DNA of 64,000 bases from Erythrobacter sp. (GTDB lineage Bacteria; Pseudomonadota; Alphaproteobacteria; Sphingomonadales; Sphingomonadaceae), in contig NZ_CP050265.1 in the NCBI RefSeq assembly GCF_011765465.1, positions 1,984,001 to 2,048,000 on the forward strand, given 5' to 3'. A program made the translations under genes and the position numbers. Below the pieces are notes generated by a model that did no database searches, had not been told where the DNA came from, and worked only from the letters and a program-made list of their open reading frames with translations. This document shows positions 27,497-36,068 of the stretch, in pieces. Position 1 is the stretch's first letter; each line of letters begins with the position of its first letter.

Positions 27497-27813
27497 CTTG
27501 CGCGCTCCCCTGCGACCAGTTCCTGAAGATTATCGCGCTTCCGGCGGGATTGTCACGCCCCGCATCGCGCACGATGCCTTCGCACATTCGCGCAAGACGA
27601 TTTCATCAAGAGCCATCCATCTGAAATCATTGCGATAATCTGCGGACCTTCAGGAAAGAATCAGGTTTCAGGAAGCCTTCACGCAGACTTCACGCAAACG
27701 CCAAGGTCGAAATCCGGCGGGTCGCCTAGCTCTCGATTTGCCGACGGGGCGCGGCTCGATCGCATCACCCCGCCAGCTTCGATCAACGCAAGCCACACGC
27801 AAGGAGAAATGCC
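27497..27813. promoter_or_regulatory. Divergent control region between the winged-helix regulator and urcA
   Basis: A 317-bp gene-free region, more A+T-rich in its middle than the flanking genes. It contains two copies of TTCAGGAA (27649-27656 and 27667-27674). Immediately after come two copies of CTTCACGCA (27677-27685 and 27688-27696) with an 11-bp period. A 9-bp inverted pair, GATTATCGC/GCGATAATC, lies at 27528-27536 and 27632-27640. The urcA ribosome binding site AAGGAGAA precedes 27814. No convincing -35/-10 pair was identified. Confidence 0.55.
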
Positions 27814-28143
27814 ATGTTCAAGACTTTCACCACCGCCATCGCCCTGTCGATCGCCGTCGCCGCCGCGCCCGTTTCGGCCGGCAATCCCCAGGACATCTCG
27901 GTCACGGTCGACACCAGCGGCCTCGACCTCGCTAGCGATGCCGGCGTCCAGATGCTCGAACAGCGCTTCGCCACCGAGATCCGCAATGCCTGCGGCCGCC
28001 CCAAGGGTCGCGGCCTCGCCGAACTGCGCGCGGTGCGCGACTGCCGCGACAGCTTCGCCGAGCCGGTCGCTCTCGCCATCGCCGAGGTCGCCCGCAATCC
28101 CGAGCGCCTCGCGGGGAAGGATACGATCACGGTGCGCGGCTGA
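27814..28143 (+). CDS. UrcA family secreted protein
   Basis: A 109-aa small secreted protein. The signal peptide (1-22) ends PVSA|GNP. The mature part has the UrcA-family pattern: an N-terminal VTVDTSGLDLASDAGVQMLEQRF segment and two cysteines (IRNACGR and VRDCRD), which probably form a disulfide. Function is unknown; the family is abundant in sphingomonads and Caulobacter relatives. It has its own terminator and stands divergent from the membrane-bound regulator, which is a candidate controller. Confidence 0.85.
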   Translation: MFKTFTTAIALSIAVAAAPVSAGNPQDISVTVDTSGLDLASDAGVQMLEQRFATEIRNACGRPKGRGLAELRAVRDCRDSFAEPVALAIAEVARNPERLAGKDTITVRG

Positions 28144-28170
28144 CACTTCGGAGCCCCCAGCACCCGTGTG

Positions 28171-28207
28171 GACGGCGCCGTGTCCCCGGCGCCGTCCTTT
28201 CCTTTTC
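28171..28207 (+). terminator. Rho-independent terminator of urcA
   Basis: A perfect 10-bp stem (28171-28180 with 28187-28196, arm GACGGCGCCG) with a six-base loop is followed by a pyrimidine-rich CTTTCCTTTTC tract. Confidence 0.85.
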
Positions 28208-28372
28208 GGGCGGCGAGTGAAGGGAAATTTCCTACGCTGTCGTTTCGTGGCATAGGCCCTGTCATGTTCGCGTCCCCGACCCCGGCAAAAGGCCCCCGTC
28301 CCCCTGTCCGTCCGCTTCGGCTCGCAGCCGGCAAGCGCCTGTCTTTTCATCCAATTCAAGCGAGTTGGGAAA

Positions 28373-28396
28373 GTGACAGCGTGTCACCTTTGTCAC
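28373..28396. promoter_or_regulatory. Candidate operator upstream of queE (GTGACA-N3-TGTCAC plus a third half-site)
   Basis: The perfect inverted repeat GTGACA-GCG-TGTCAC (28373-28387) is followed by another TGTCAC at 28391-28396, so GTCACCTTT occurs twice in tandem. It lies 29-52 bp before the queE ATG, a normal position for a repressor or activator site. The binding protein is unknown. Confidence 0.45.
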
Positions 28397-28424
28397 CTTT
28401 GCGCGGTCGGCGCAGGGCGGCGGC

Positions 28425-29159
28425 ATGAGCCTCGTCCTTGCCAGAGACGATGACGGCGGGCCGGAAATCTTCGCTTCGCTCCAGGGCGAAGGGCCGAGCA
28501 TGGGCTTGCCGGTCGCCTTCGTGCGTCTGTCGCGCTGCAACCTTGCCTGCACGTGGTGCGACACGGCCTATACGTGGCGCTTCGAGGGCGACAATCGCCC
28601 GCATCGCGACGACACCGTCTTCGAGCGCAAGGCGAACCAGGTGACGCTTTCCCCGAAAGAGGCGGCGCAGCGGATCGCGGCGCTCGGGCAGGAGCGGCTC
28701 GTCATCACCGGGGGCGAGCCACTGTTGCAGGGCGGGAAGCTCGCCGAGATGCTCGAACACCTGCCCGACATGACCGTCGAGATCGAGACGAACGGGACCG
28801 TGAAGGCCCCGCCCCGGCTCGACGTGCGGGTGGACCAGTACAATGTCAGCCCCAAGCTGGCGCATAGCGGCAATCCGGCGGACCTTGCGCTGGTCCCCGA
28901 AAGACTCGACGATTACGCGACCGATCCGCGCGCCTTCTTCAAGTTCGTGATCGCCTCGCCGGGTGACGTTGACGAAGTGTTGGCGCTCGATCGGCGCTAT
29001 CGTTTCCGGCGCGGGCACGTCTTCCTGATGGCCGAGGGGACCGACAGCGAACGCTTGCGCGCACGGCAGGAATGGCTTGCACCCTTATGCCTCGAACACG
29101 GTTTCCGCATGAGCGACCGGATGCACATCCACCTTTACGGCGACACTCGGGGGACGTGA
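28425..29159 (+). CDS. queE: 7-carboxy-7-deazaguanine synthase
   Basis: A radical SAM enzyme (244 aa) that converts 6-carboxy-tetrahydropterin to 7-carboxy-7-deazaguanine in queuosine biosynthesis. The N-terminal EIFASLQGEGPSMG is the family substrate-binding start. The 4Fe-4S cluster cysteines form CX3CX2C (Cys38, Cys42, Cys45 in CNLACTWCD). The Gly-rich SAM-binding segment is LVITGGEPLLQGG. No other queuosine genes are nearby, so it is a single-gene unit. Confidence 0.95.
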   Translation: MSLVLARDDDGGPEIFASLQGEGPSMGLPVAFVRLSRCNLACTWCDTAYTWRFEGDNRPHRDDTVFERKANQVTLSPKEAAQRIAALGQERLVITGGEPLLQGGKLAEMLEHLPDMTVEIETNGTVKAPPRLDVRVDQYNVSPKLAHSGNPADLALVPERLDDYATDPRAFFKFVIASPGDVDEVLALDRRYRFRRGHVFLMAEGTDSERLRARQEWLAPLCLEHGFRMSDRMHIHLYGDTRGT

Positions 29160-29346
29160 TTGTTTTGCGCGCGCCCATCCGGGCGCGCGTCCTCGGCACT
29201 GTTTCGCGCTGCGCGCGAGCGCCTGCGGGCGGCCTTGCAGGTGTGCCGTGCACGCCTGCGTCTTCGACTTCGGCTCCGGCCTTGCGAAGCCTTGCGGCTT
29301 CGTAGTTCTGTGAAGAGCAAGGAAGGAAGGAAGAAAGGAGAACAAA

Positions 29347-31050
29347 TTACCCCTGTGAACGCCACCTGAGCACGACGCGCTGGACCAGTTCCTCCTCGCC
29401 GCCGCTTGTGTTCCACAGCTCGACGAAGCTCGGGTCTTCGGAGGCCGGGCGCTTGTGTTCCTCGAGATTGTCGAAGGTCACGCGGATCGGGATGGCGACG
29501 CCCTCGCCGCAGATGATGCATTCGCGGTTGCGCAGCGCCGGGATCGAATCGAGAAAGCCGCGCGCCCCTTCGGGCATGGCGGCCTTGACGAAAGCCTGGT
29601 CGCGGTCGTTGTTGAGACGCATCGAGATGATCGTGCCGCATTGCGAAAGCACGCCTTCGGCAAGGTCCGAGGGACGCTGCGTGATGAGGCCGAGGCTGAT
29701 GCCGTATTTGCGCCCTTCCTTGGCGATGCGGCCGAGGATCTTCGCGACCGAGGAGCCGTCGGCGTGTTTCTCGCTCGGCACGTAGCGATGGGCTTCCTCG
29801 CACACCAGCAGGATCGGCCGCGTCCTCTCCTCGCGCCCCCAGATCGCAAAGTCGAACACGAGGCGGGAGAGGACGGCGACCACGGTCGAGGTAATGTCGG
29901 AAGGCACGCCCGAGACGTCGATGATCGAAATCGGCTTGCCCTCGCCCGGCATACGGAAAACCTTGGAGATGAAGTTCGCCATCGTGTCGCCCACCAGCAT
30001 ACCGGAGAACATGAACTGGTAGCGCGGGTCGGCCTTGAGTTCCTCGAGCTTGCCGTTGATCCGCATATAGGGCGCCGACGAAGTCGCCTTGTCGAGCTTG
30101 CCCATCTCGTCCTTGAGGATGTTGGAGAGGTCGGACAGCAGGTAGGGGATCGGCGAATCGACCGTGATCTTGCCCATCGTCTCGGCCAGCCGGTTCTTCG
30201 AGCGCGCGGCGAGCAGGCACTTGGCGAGAATGTCCATGTCGACCTGGCGCTGGTTGCCGTCGCTGGTCAGCAGGACCTCGCAGTGCTCCTCGAAATTCAT
30301 CAGCCAGTAGGGCATCTGGAGGTTCGAGACGTCGAGGATCTGGCCCATCGTCCGGAACGACGAGGCGTATTCGCCGTGCGGGTCGATCATCACGATATGG
30401 CCGTCGGGCGCAGCCTCGCAGATGCGGTGGAGGATGAGCGCGGCACTGGTCGACTTGCCGGTGCCGGTCGAGCCAAGCAGGGCGAAATGCTTGCCCAGCA
30501 TGGCGTCGATATAAAGCCCGGCGCGAATTTCCTTGGTCGGGAAGACCTTGCCGATCGTGATGTTGGCCCGCCCGTCGCTGGCATAGATCTGTTCGAGGTC
30601 GCGGGTGGTCGCGGGATAGACCATCGCGCCGGGGATCGGATAGCGCGTCACGCCGCGCTTGAAGCCGTGGATGCGCCCGGTGAGCTTTTCCTCCGAGCCT
30701 TCGCCGAGAAAGTCGATATGGGCGATGATCCCGCCTTCGGTGCGGCGGTCCTTGCGCTGATCGCGCACGCTGGCGAGCAGCCAGGCATCGCCGACCCGGA
30801 TCTTGACCTGGCTGCCGACCTGCCCGGCGAGCGCCACCGAGGGGTCTTCGTCCGCCATGCATTCGTTGATGCGCTGCAGGTCGAAGGCGATCTGCGAGCC
30901 CGAGCCGGAAATCTCGAGCACGACGCCGATCGGCATCCGGGCGTTGTCCGGCCCTTCGTCGCGGTCGAACGCCTCGTCCGCCGCGGCCGGAGCGCCGAGC
31001 GGCTGCTCCCCGGTGAAGCGCTCGAAATCGTGCTTGCCCATGTCGGCCAT
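29347..31050 (-). CDS. HerA-like FtsK/DUF87 ATPase
   Basis: A 567-aa ATPase of the HerA/FtsK superfamily. The N-terminal HAS-barrel-type domain (about 38-135) contains MPIGVVLEISGSGSQIAFDL and VGSQVKIRVG. Walker A is GSTGTGKS (193-200), a Walker-B-like segment is ILLVCEEAHRYVP, and the sensor/arginine region is SLGLITQRPSDLAEGVLSQC. HerA forms hexameric DNA translocases with the NurA nuclease in archaea; in bacteria, similar stand-alone proteins occur and also appear in defence islands. No nuclease gene adjoins it here, so a housekeeping role is as likely. It is preceded by a 144-bp gap. Confidence 0.88.
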   Translation of the reverse strand: MADMGKHDFERFTGEQPLGAPAAADEAFDRDEGPDNARMPIGVVLEISGSGSQIAFDLQRINECMADEDPSVALAGQVGSQVKIRVGDAWLLASVRDQRKDRRTEGGIIAHIDFLGEGSEEKLTGRIHGFKRGVTRYPIPGAMVYPATTRDLEQIYASDGRANITIGKVFPTKEIRAGLYIDAMLGKHFALLGSTGTGKSTSAALILHRICEAAPDGHIVMIDPHGEYASSFRTMGQILDVSNLQMPYWLMNFEEHCEVLLTSDGNQRQVDMDILAKCLLAARSKNRLAETMGKITVDSPIPYLLSDLSNILKDEMGKLDKATSSAPYMRINGKLEELKADPRYQFMFSGMLVGDTMANFISKVFRMPGEGKPISIIDVSGVPSDITSTVVAVLSRLVFDFAIWGREERTRPILLVCEEAHRYVPSEKHADGSSVAKILGRIAKEGRKYGISLGLITQRPSDLAEGVLSQCGTIISMRLNNDRDQAFVKAAMPEGARGFLDSIPALRNRECIICGEGVAIPIRVTFDNLEEHKRPASEDPSFVELWNTSGGEEELVQRVVLRWRSQG

Positions 31051-31194
31051 CTGCGCCTTTTTCCTTGCCCGTCCGTGTTGCGACGACCCGGCGCGGCCGG
31101 GCCCTGCCGACAGCGCGCCGGCGCCTGCGGGGATACCGGGATCGGGGTTAAGAACGCGTCAACGAAGCCCGCACCGGAACGCCTGCGCAGCGGT

Positions 31195-31958
31195 TCAGAT
31201 GCGGGAGAAAAGGCGCCCGGCGATCCAGCCCATCGCCACCGACAGGACGATCGCGCCGAGCCCGTAAAACAGCGACCAGCGCTGCGCGGCGGCGACCACC
31301 CGCCCTTCGAGCCCGACTTTGACCACCTCGATGTCCGCCGTCGCCGAGGCCAGCACGCGCCCGTCGGCGATGGCGAAGGTTTCGGCGGTGTATTTGCCCG
31401 TCGTGACGTTGGAGGGAAGCGCGATGCGCGCCTGGTAGAGCACGCCTTCGCTGATCCGCACGCCGTCCGGGTCCTGCTTGTAAAGCCCCGCACGCCGACG
31501 CATCTCGACAAGCCCGCGGGCGAAGCGGCTCTGCTCTTCAGGGTCGATTTCGCCGGTCGGGGAGAACTGAATGAAATCCGTGCCCAGCTCGTAGATCGCG
31601 GCGGTGCGCGGATCGACGATCTCCTCGACCGGCCGCGAGGAGGCGACCGCGAAGAAGGACGGCGCGGAGCGGAAATCGGACGATCCCGCGTTCATCCAGA
31701 TGAGCCCGGCGACGTGCTCCTTTTCGCGGATGCGGACCGGTTCGGTCGGGCCTTTCAGAACCACGACGATGTCGTAATCGGTCCCCGTGCCGGGTCCGTC
31801 CGGATCGATGATCGCGCCGTAAAGCAGCAGGTTCGCGCCGGTGAAGCCCTGCCGCACCTCGACCCGCGACTGGCTCACCTCGGGCACGAGCACGGGTTCG
31901 CGCTGGCCCATCAGGAAAGGCGCGGCAAGCAGCAGGAGGAGGGCCGCGCATGACCGTC

Positions 31959-31962
<4 letters not shown>
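31195..31962 (-). CDS. TIGR02186 family membrane protein
   Basis: A 255-aa conserved alphaproteobacterial protein with an N-terminal signal (about 1-18) and a C-terminal membrane helix (about 231-250, FYGLGAIVLSVAMGWIAGRLF). The large periplasmic part contains SQSRVEVRQGFTGANLLLYGAI and the charge-rich RISEGVLYQARIALPSNVTTGKY. Function is unknown, but the family is characteristically encoded beside a TauE/SafE permease, as here. The GTG start overlaps the permease stop (GTGA), so the two are translationally coupled and probably act as one complex. Confidence 0.85.
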
Positions 31963-32873
<911 letters not shown>

Positions 32874-32963
32874 GGCGCTCGCCCTAGCCCAGCGCGCGCC
32901 CTCTTGAAAGACGGCGGAGGCGGGCTTTGCCGCCGTTCCGGAGGCGCCTTTGCGGCGGGGGGC

Positions 32964-34229
32964 TCAGAACCGGGTCGAAACCGTCGCGGCGACCCCCGAG
33001 GATGGCGCGGCATCGCCGCCGACGCGCTCGCGCCAGTCGACCGAGACCCGCGCGGGAACCTCACCGACCTTGAGGTCGAGCCGCATGGTCGGGCCGACAT
33101 CGAGCCGGCTCGCGCCTTCCTGCGCGCCGCCCCATGCCCCGCCCCCGAGACTGAAGCGCGCCGGGCCCATCGGCCCGGCATCGAACCGCGCGACCTCTCG
33201 GGTGAGCGCGACCTGCCCGTCGGCGAAGGCCGTGCCCGCGTTGCCGCCGACATAACCGGCCTGGGCGTAGGCTTCGAGCGAGAAGGCAAGCGGCAGGCGC
33301 TGCGGCGCGAGTTCGGTCACGGCGAATGCCCCGGGGCGCAGCTCGGTCGCAAAGGGCCCGTCGGTCACGCGCACCTCGCCCATCACCCGCACCGGCAGGC
33401 CCGGCAGCGGGCGAGCCGAGGCGCCGAGCGCGACCTCGCTCTCGCCGCGCGACACCAGCGCACGATAGGCCCGCGCATAAACTCGCGGGTCGTGCGGGGA
33501 TGAGGGCCGGGCGCGCCATTGCAGGTTCGCGCCGGCCTGGCTCGCGCCGTAGATCGGCACGCGTCCCTGCGAGATCGGCGCGGCGTCCGAGCCCTCGCGC
33601 CAGAACAGCCAGGCATCGAGCGACCAGCGATCGGGCGGAGCCGCCGCACGGCGCTCGCGCGCCGCGACAGGCGGTGTGGAAGGGGATGCCTCGGGCGGCG
33701 CGAAAGGCGGCGGCTGCTCGCCCGTGCCGACGCCGTAGGGCCCTGCGGTGCGGGTGTCGGCATAGGCCGCGCGGGTAAAGCTCGCTCGCATCGCCGCTTC
33801 GAACAGGCGTGTGTGGGCGAGCGAGGCGGCGCTGCCGGGCCGCAGGGCCGGGGTCCGTCCGCGCAGGGCCGGAGCGATGAGCGGGCCTCCAGGGGTGGCG
33901 CGCGGGGAAAGCGGTATCCGCCCGGCCTCCGCCCGCTCCCGCGCGAGCCTGGGGGAAAGCCTGGTTGGCGCGTCCTGACCCGGTGCAGCTTGCCCAGCGG
34001 CGACCTGCCCCGGTGCGGCCTGACCCGATGCGGCCTTCTGCGAGGCGAGCGAGGCAGGGGCGGCAGCATCGGCCGCGATGCCGGCGTCCGGCTCGCCGGC
34101 CGCAAGCAGTGCATCGCTCGGCGCGAAAGGGCTCTGCCAGAACAGCGCGCGGCCCGCCACCCAGGCCGCCAGCAAGACGCCGAGCAGCGCCAGCGGCTTG
34201 CCCCGGCGGCCCGTCCGGGCGGCGCTCAC
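32964..34229 (-). CDS. NfrA-like C-terminal beta-barrel protein with an N-terminal membrane anchor, no TPR domain
   Basis: A 421-aa protein. The N-terminus has a single hydrophobic helix (about 12-31, PLALLGVLLAAWVAGRALFW). Residues about 35-200 are a low-complexity Ala/Pro/Gly/Gln linker with the repeat GQAAPGQ-VAAGQAAPGQ. Residues about 205-421 look like an outer-membrane barrel with alternating hydrophobic strands and a terminal Phe. The segments YGASQAGANLQWR, EAYAQAGYVGG and GAWGGAQEGASRLDVGPTM match my recollection of the NfrA (phage N4 adsorption protein A) C-terminal domain. The roughly 600-residue TPR part of E. coli NfrA is missing. The GTG start overlaps the stop of the NfrB-like glycosyltransferase (GTGA), so the pair is coupled. 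Confidence 0.72.
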   Translation of the reverse strand: MSAARTGRRGKPLALLGVLLAAWVAGRALFWQSPFAPSDALLAAGEPDAGIAADAAAPASLASQKAASGQAAPGQVAAGQAAPGQDAPTRLSPRLARERAEAGRIPLSPRATPGGPLIAPALRGRTPALRPGSAASLAHTRLFEAAMRASFTRAAYADTRTAGPYGVGTGEQPPPFAPPEASPSTPPVAARERRAAAPPDRWSLDAWLFWREGSDAAPISQGRVPIYGASQAGANLQWRARPSSPHDPRVYARAYRALVSRGESEVALGASARPLPGLPVRVMGEVRVTDGPFATELRPGAFAVTELAPQRLPLAFSLEAYAQAGYVGGNAGTAFADGQVALTREVARFDAGPMGPARFSLGGGAWGGAQEGASRLDVGPTMRLDLKVGEVPARVSVDWRERVGGDAAPSSGVAATVSTRF

Positions 34230-35785
34230 GACGCGGTCGCCCCCGCCGGGGTCCATCGGCTCGCCTCGCCCGCCGGGTTCGGGCGGCGCGGGGCGCTGCC
34301 CGTGAAGGCGTGGTCGGGCAACCAGTCCGCGCCGGGAGCCGGAACGACCTCGCCCGAACGCAGGTCCAGATGGGCGGGCGAGTGCTCCGTATGGGGCGTC
34401 TTGTCCCATTCGACCGCGCGCCCGGCGAGCGTCTTCGCATAGGCCGTCACCGCCCTGCGCCCGGCGATGATCGCGACCACGTTGGCGAGCGGGATGCGCA
34501 GCACCGCGCGCAGCCCCTCGACCGGTCCGTAGACGCTCGTGGTGAAGGCGAAACGCCACAGCGCGCGCCAGGCGAAGGTCGCGAGATTGGCGACCAGAAG
34601 AACCTCGAGCAGCGGGCTCATCGCGACTGCCGGGGCCAGGCCGAACGCCTGCGCCGCCCACAGCGCCCCGGTCAGCAACAGGAGCGTGTAGCCCAGCGCC
34701 AGCACCAGCGCGGTCAGCGGCCCGCGCCGGTCGCGCCCGCGCATCCAGATTTCGAGCCCGCTGCGGGTCCATGCGATCCGGTCCCAGCCCTGCAGCGCGA
34801 TCCCGTGGATCCAGCGGGTCTTCTGGCGCACGACGTTTTCGAGCCGGTCGGGAAACAGCGCGCGAGTCGCGATCAACCGCCCGTCGACGCCGCGCGCCCG
34901 GACGAAGCGGCACTGCCCGCCGGATTCGGCGATGGCAAGGCCGAGCTCGTAATCCTCGGTCAGCGAATCCTCCCGGAAGGGTGCGACGAGTCCGTCCTCA
35001 TCGGTGCGTTCCCCGTCGCGGCGACAGAGCCGGTCGAGCGCGTCGCGCGCGACCGCGCAGCCGACCCCGGCCGCAGGCAGCGCCGCGCCGAGCGCATCGC
35101 GCACGACCATCGCCTTGCCGTGAGATTCGGCGAATTCCTCGCAGTAATGGCTGCCCAGGTGGCGGCGGAATAATCCGCCCTCGCGATGGACGATCGGCTC
35201 CACCGGCAATTGCGCAAAGGCGGCCCCGCGCGACACCGCAAGGTCGAGCAGGCCGAGCCCGGCCGGATCGACGATGTCTTCGGCATCGTGGAAGACCACC
35301 ATGGCGAAGCGCTCGCCCAGCCGCCGCTCGTCTTCGGCCAGCGCGCGGTAGAGGCGGTTGAGGCAATCGGCCTTGGTCGAGGGGCCGTCGCGGTCGTGAA
35401 TCACGATCCTCAGGCGCGCGTCGCCGGGCGCGGCACGCATCGCGGCGGCGATGGTCGCGGGGTCGTTGCGATAGCATCCGACATAGACCCTGAGGTCGGC
35501 CTGCGGCCAGGCCGCGAGCAGCCGGGCAATCGTCTCGCGGATGACCGAGGCTTCCGACCACGCCGGTACGAACACCGCCGCGCGACCGTGCAGGCGGCGC
35601 GCGCGCAGGTCGTCGCGGTCGAGTCGCAGGGTCGTCGCCCGCCCGAGCAGCCGCAGCCACACCCAAAGGGCATCGACCGCGATGTCGTCGAGCGCGCCGA
35701 TCAGGAAAAACACCGCAGCGAACAACAGCAATTCGTGCTGGACCAGGGCCAGCACCTGCCAGAAATCCAGTCCGATCAATGTCAA
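34226..35785 (-). CDS. NfrB-like membrane glycosyltransferase (GT2 family)
   Basis: A 519-aa processive-type family 2 glycosyltransferase. An N-terminal membrane helix (about 10-30) precedes the catalytic domain (about 70-330), which has FVPAWSEASVI, the metal-binding DAED in VVFHDAEDIV, the TEDYELG acid/base motif, and RQKTRW (QxxRW) for processive synthesis. Two or three helices follow (about 350-420). E. coli NfrB is about 745 aa, with an extra C-terminal domain reported to bind c-di-GMP; that domain is absent here. The TTG start at 35785 is fixed by an AAGGAGG at 35793-35799. It probably makes and exports a surface glycan with the coupled barrel protein. Confidence 0.85.
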   Translation of the reverse strand: MTLIGLDFWQVLALVQHELLLFAAVFFLIGALDDIAVDALWVWLRLLGRATTLRLDRDDLRARRLHGRAAVFVPAWSEASVIRETIARLLAAWPQADLRVYVGCYRNDPATIAAAMRAAPGDARLRIVIHDRDGPSTKADCLNRLYRALAEDERRLGERFAMVVFHDAEDIVDPAGLGLLDLAVSRGAAFAQLPVEPIVHREGGLFRRHLGSHYCEEFAESHGKAMVVRDALGAALPAAGVGCAVARDALDRLCRRDGERTDEDGLVAPFREDSLTEDYELGLAIAESGGQCRFVRARGVDGRLIATRALFPDRLENVVRQKTRWIHGIALQGWDRIAWTRSGLEIWMRGRDRRGPLTALVLALGYTLLLLTGALWAAQAFGLAPAVAMSPLLEVLLVANLATFAWRALWRFAFTTSVYGPVEGLRAVLRIPLANVVAIIAGRRAVTAYAKTLAGRAVEWDKTPHTEHSPAHLDLRSGEVVPAPGADWLPDHAFTGSAPRRPNPAGEASRWTPAGATAS

Positions 35786-36068
35786 GGCGACCCCTCCTTA
35801 ACCTATGTTAGCTTATCGCCGACACAGAGACACTTCAATACTCGGGCAGAAGTGGCGCGGGGACTTGACAATTTCTGAAGGTCCGCCGCCGCAAGCGGCA
35901 AGGGTTATTTGGCCATGCAACCCGGCGCGCACGGTCGCGCAAGCCCCCTCGGGGGGAATTTCACTTTGACGATGATGGTGCGATGCGCAAAGGACCGGAA
36001 GCGCGAAGCGCGATGGCTTCGCAACGCCGCCCGTCACTCGACCCGCCGACCCGATCCGGAGCGTCATC

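Noticed and set aside
28208..28424. preQ1 riboswitch before queE
   Set aside because: No preQ1 aptamer-like core was recognised; the region instead contains the GTGACA/TGTCAC repeats.
29169..29192. Perfect 9-bp hairpin after queE
   Set aside because: The T-rich run lies before the stem on the + strand and no T-run follows on either strand, so it is not called as a terminator.
29318..29342. GGAA-type short tandem repeats near the HerA-like gene end
   Set aside because: A purine-rich low-complexity stretch of a few units only; no evidence of phase variation, as it lies outside both coding frames.
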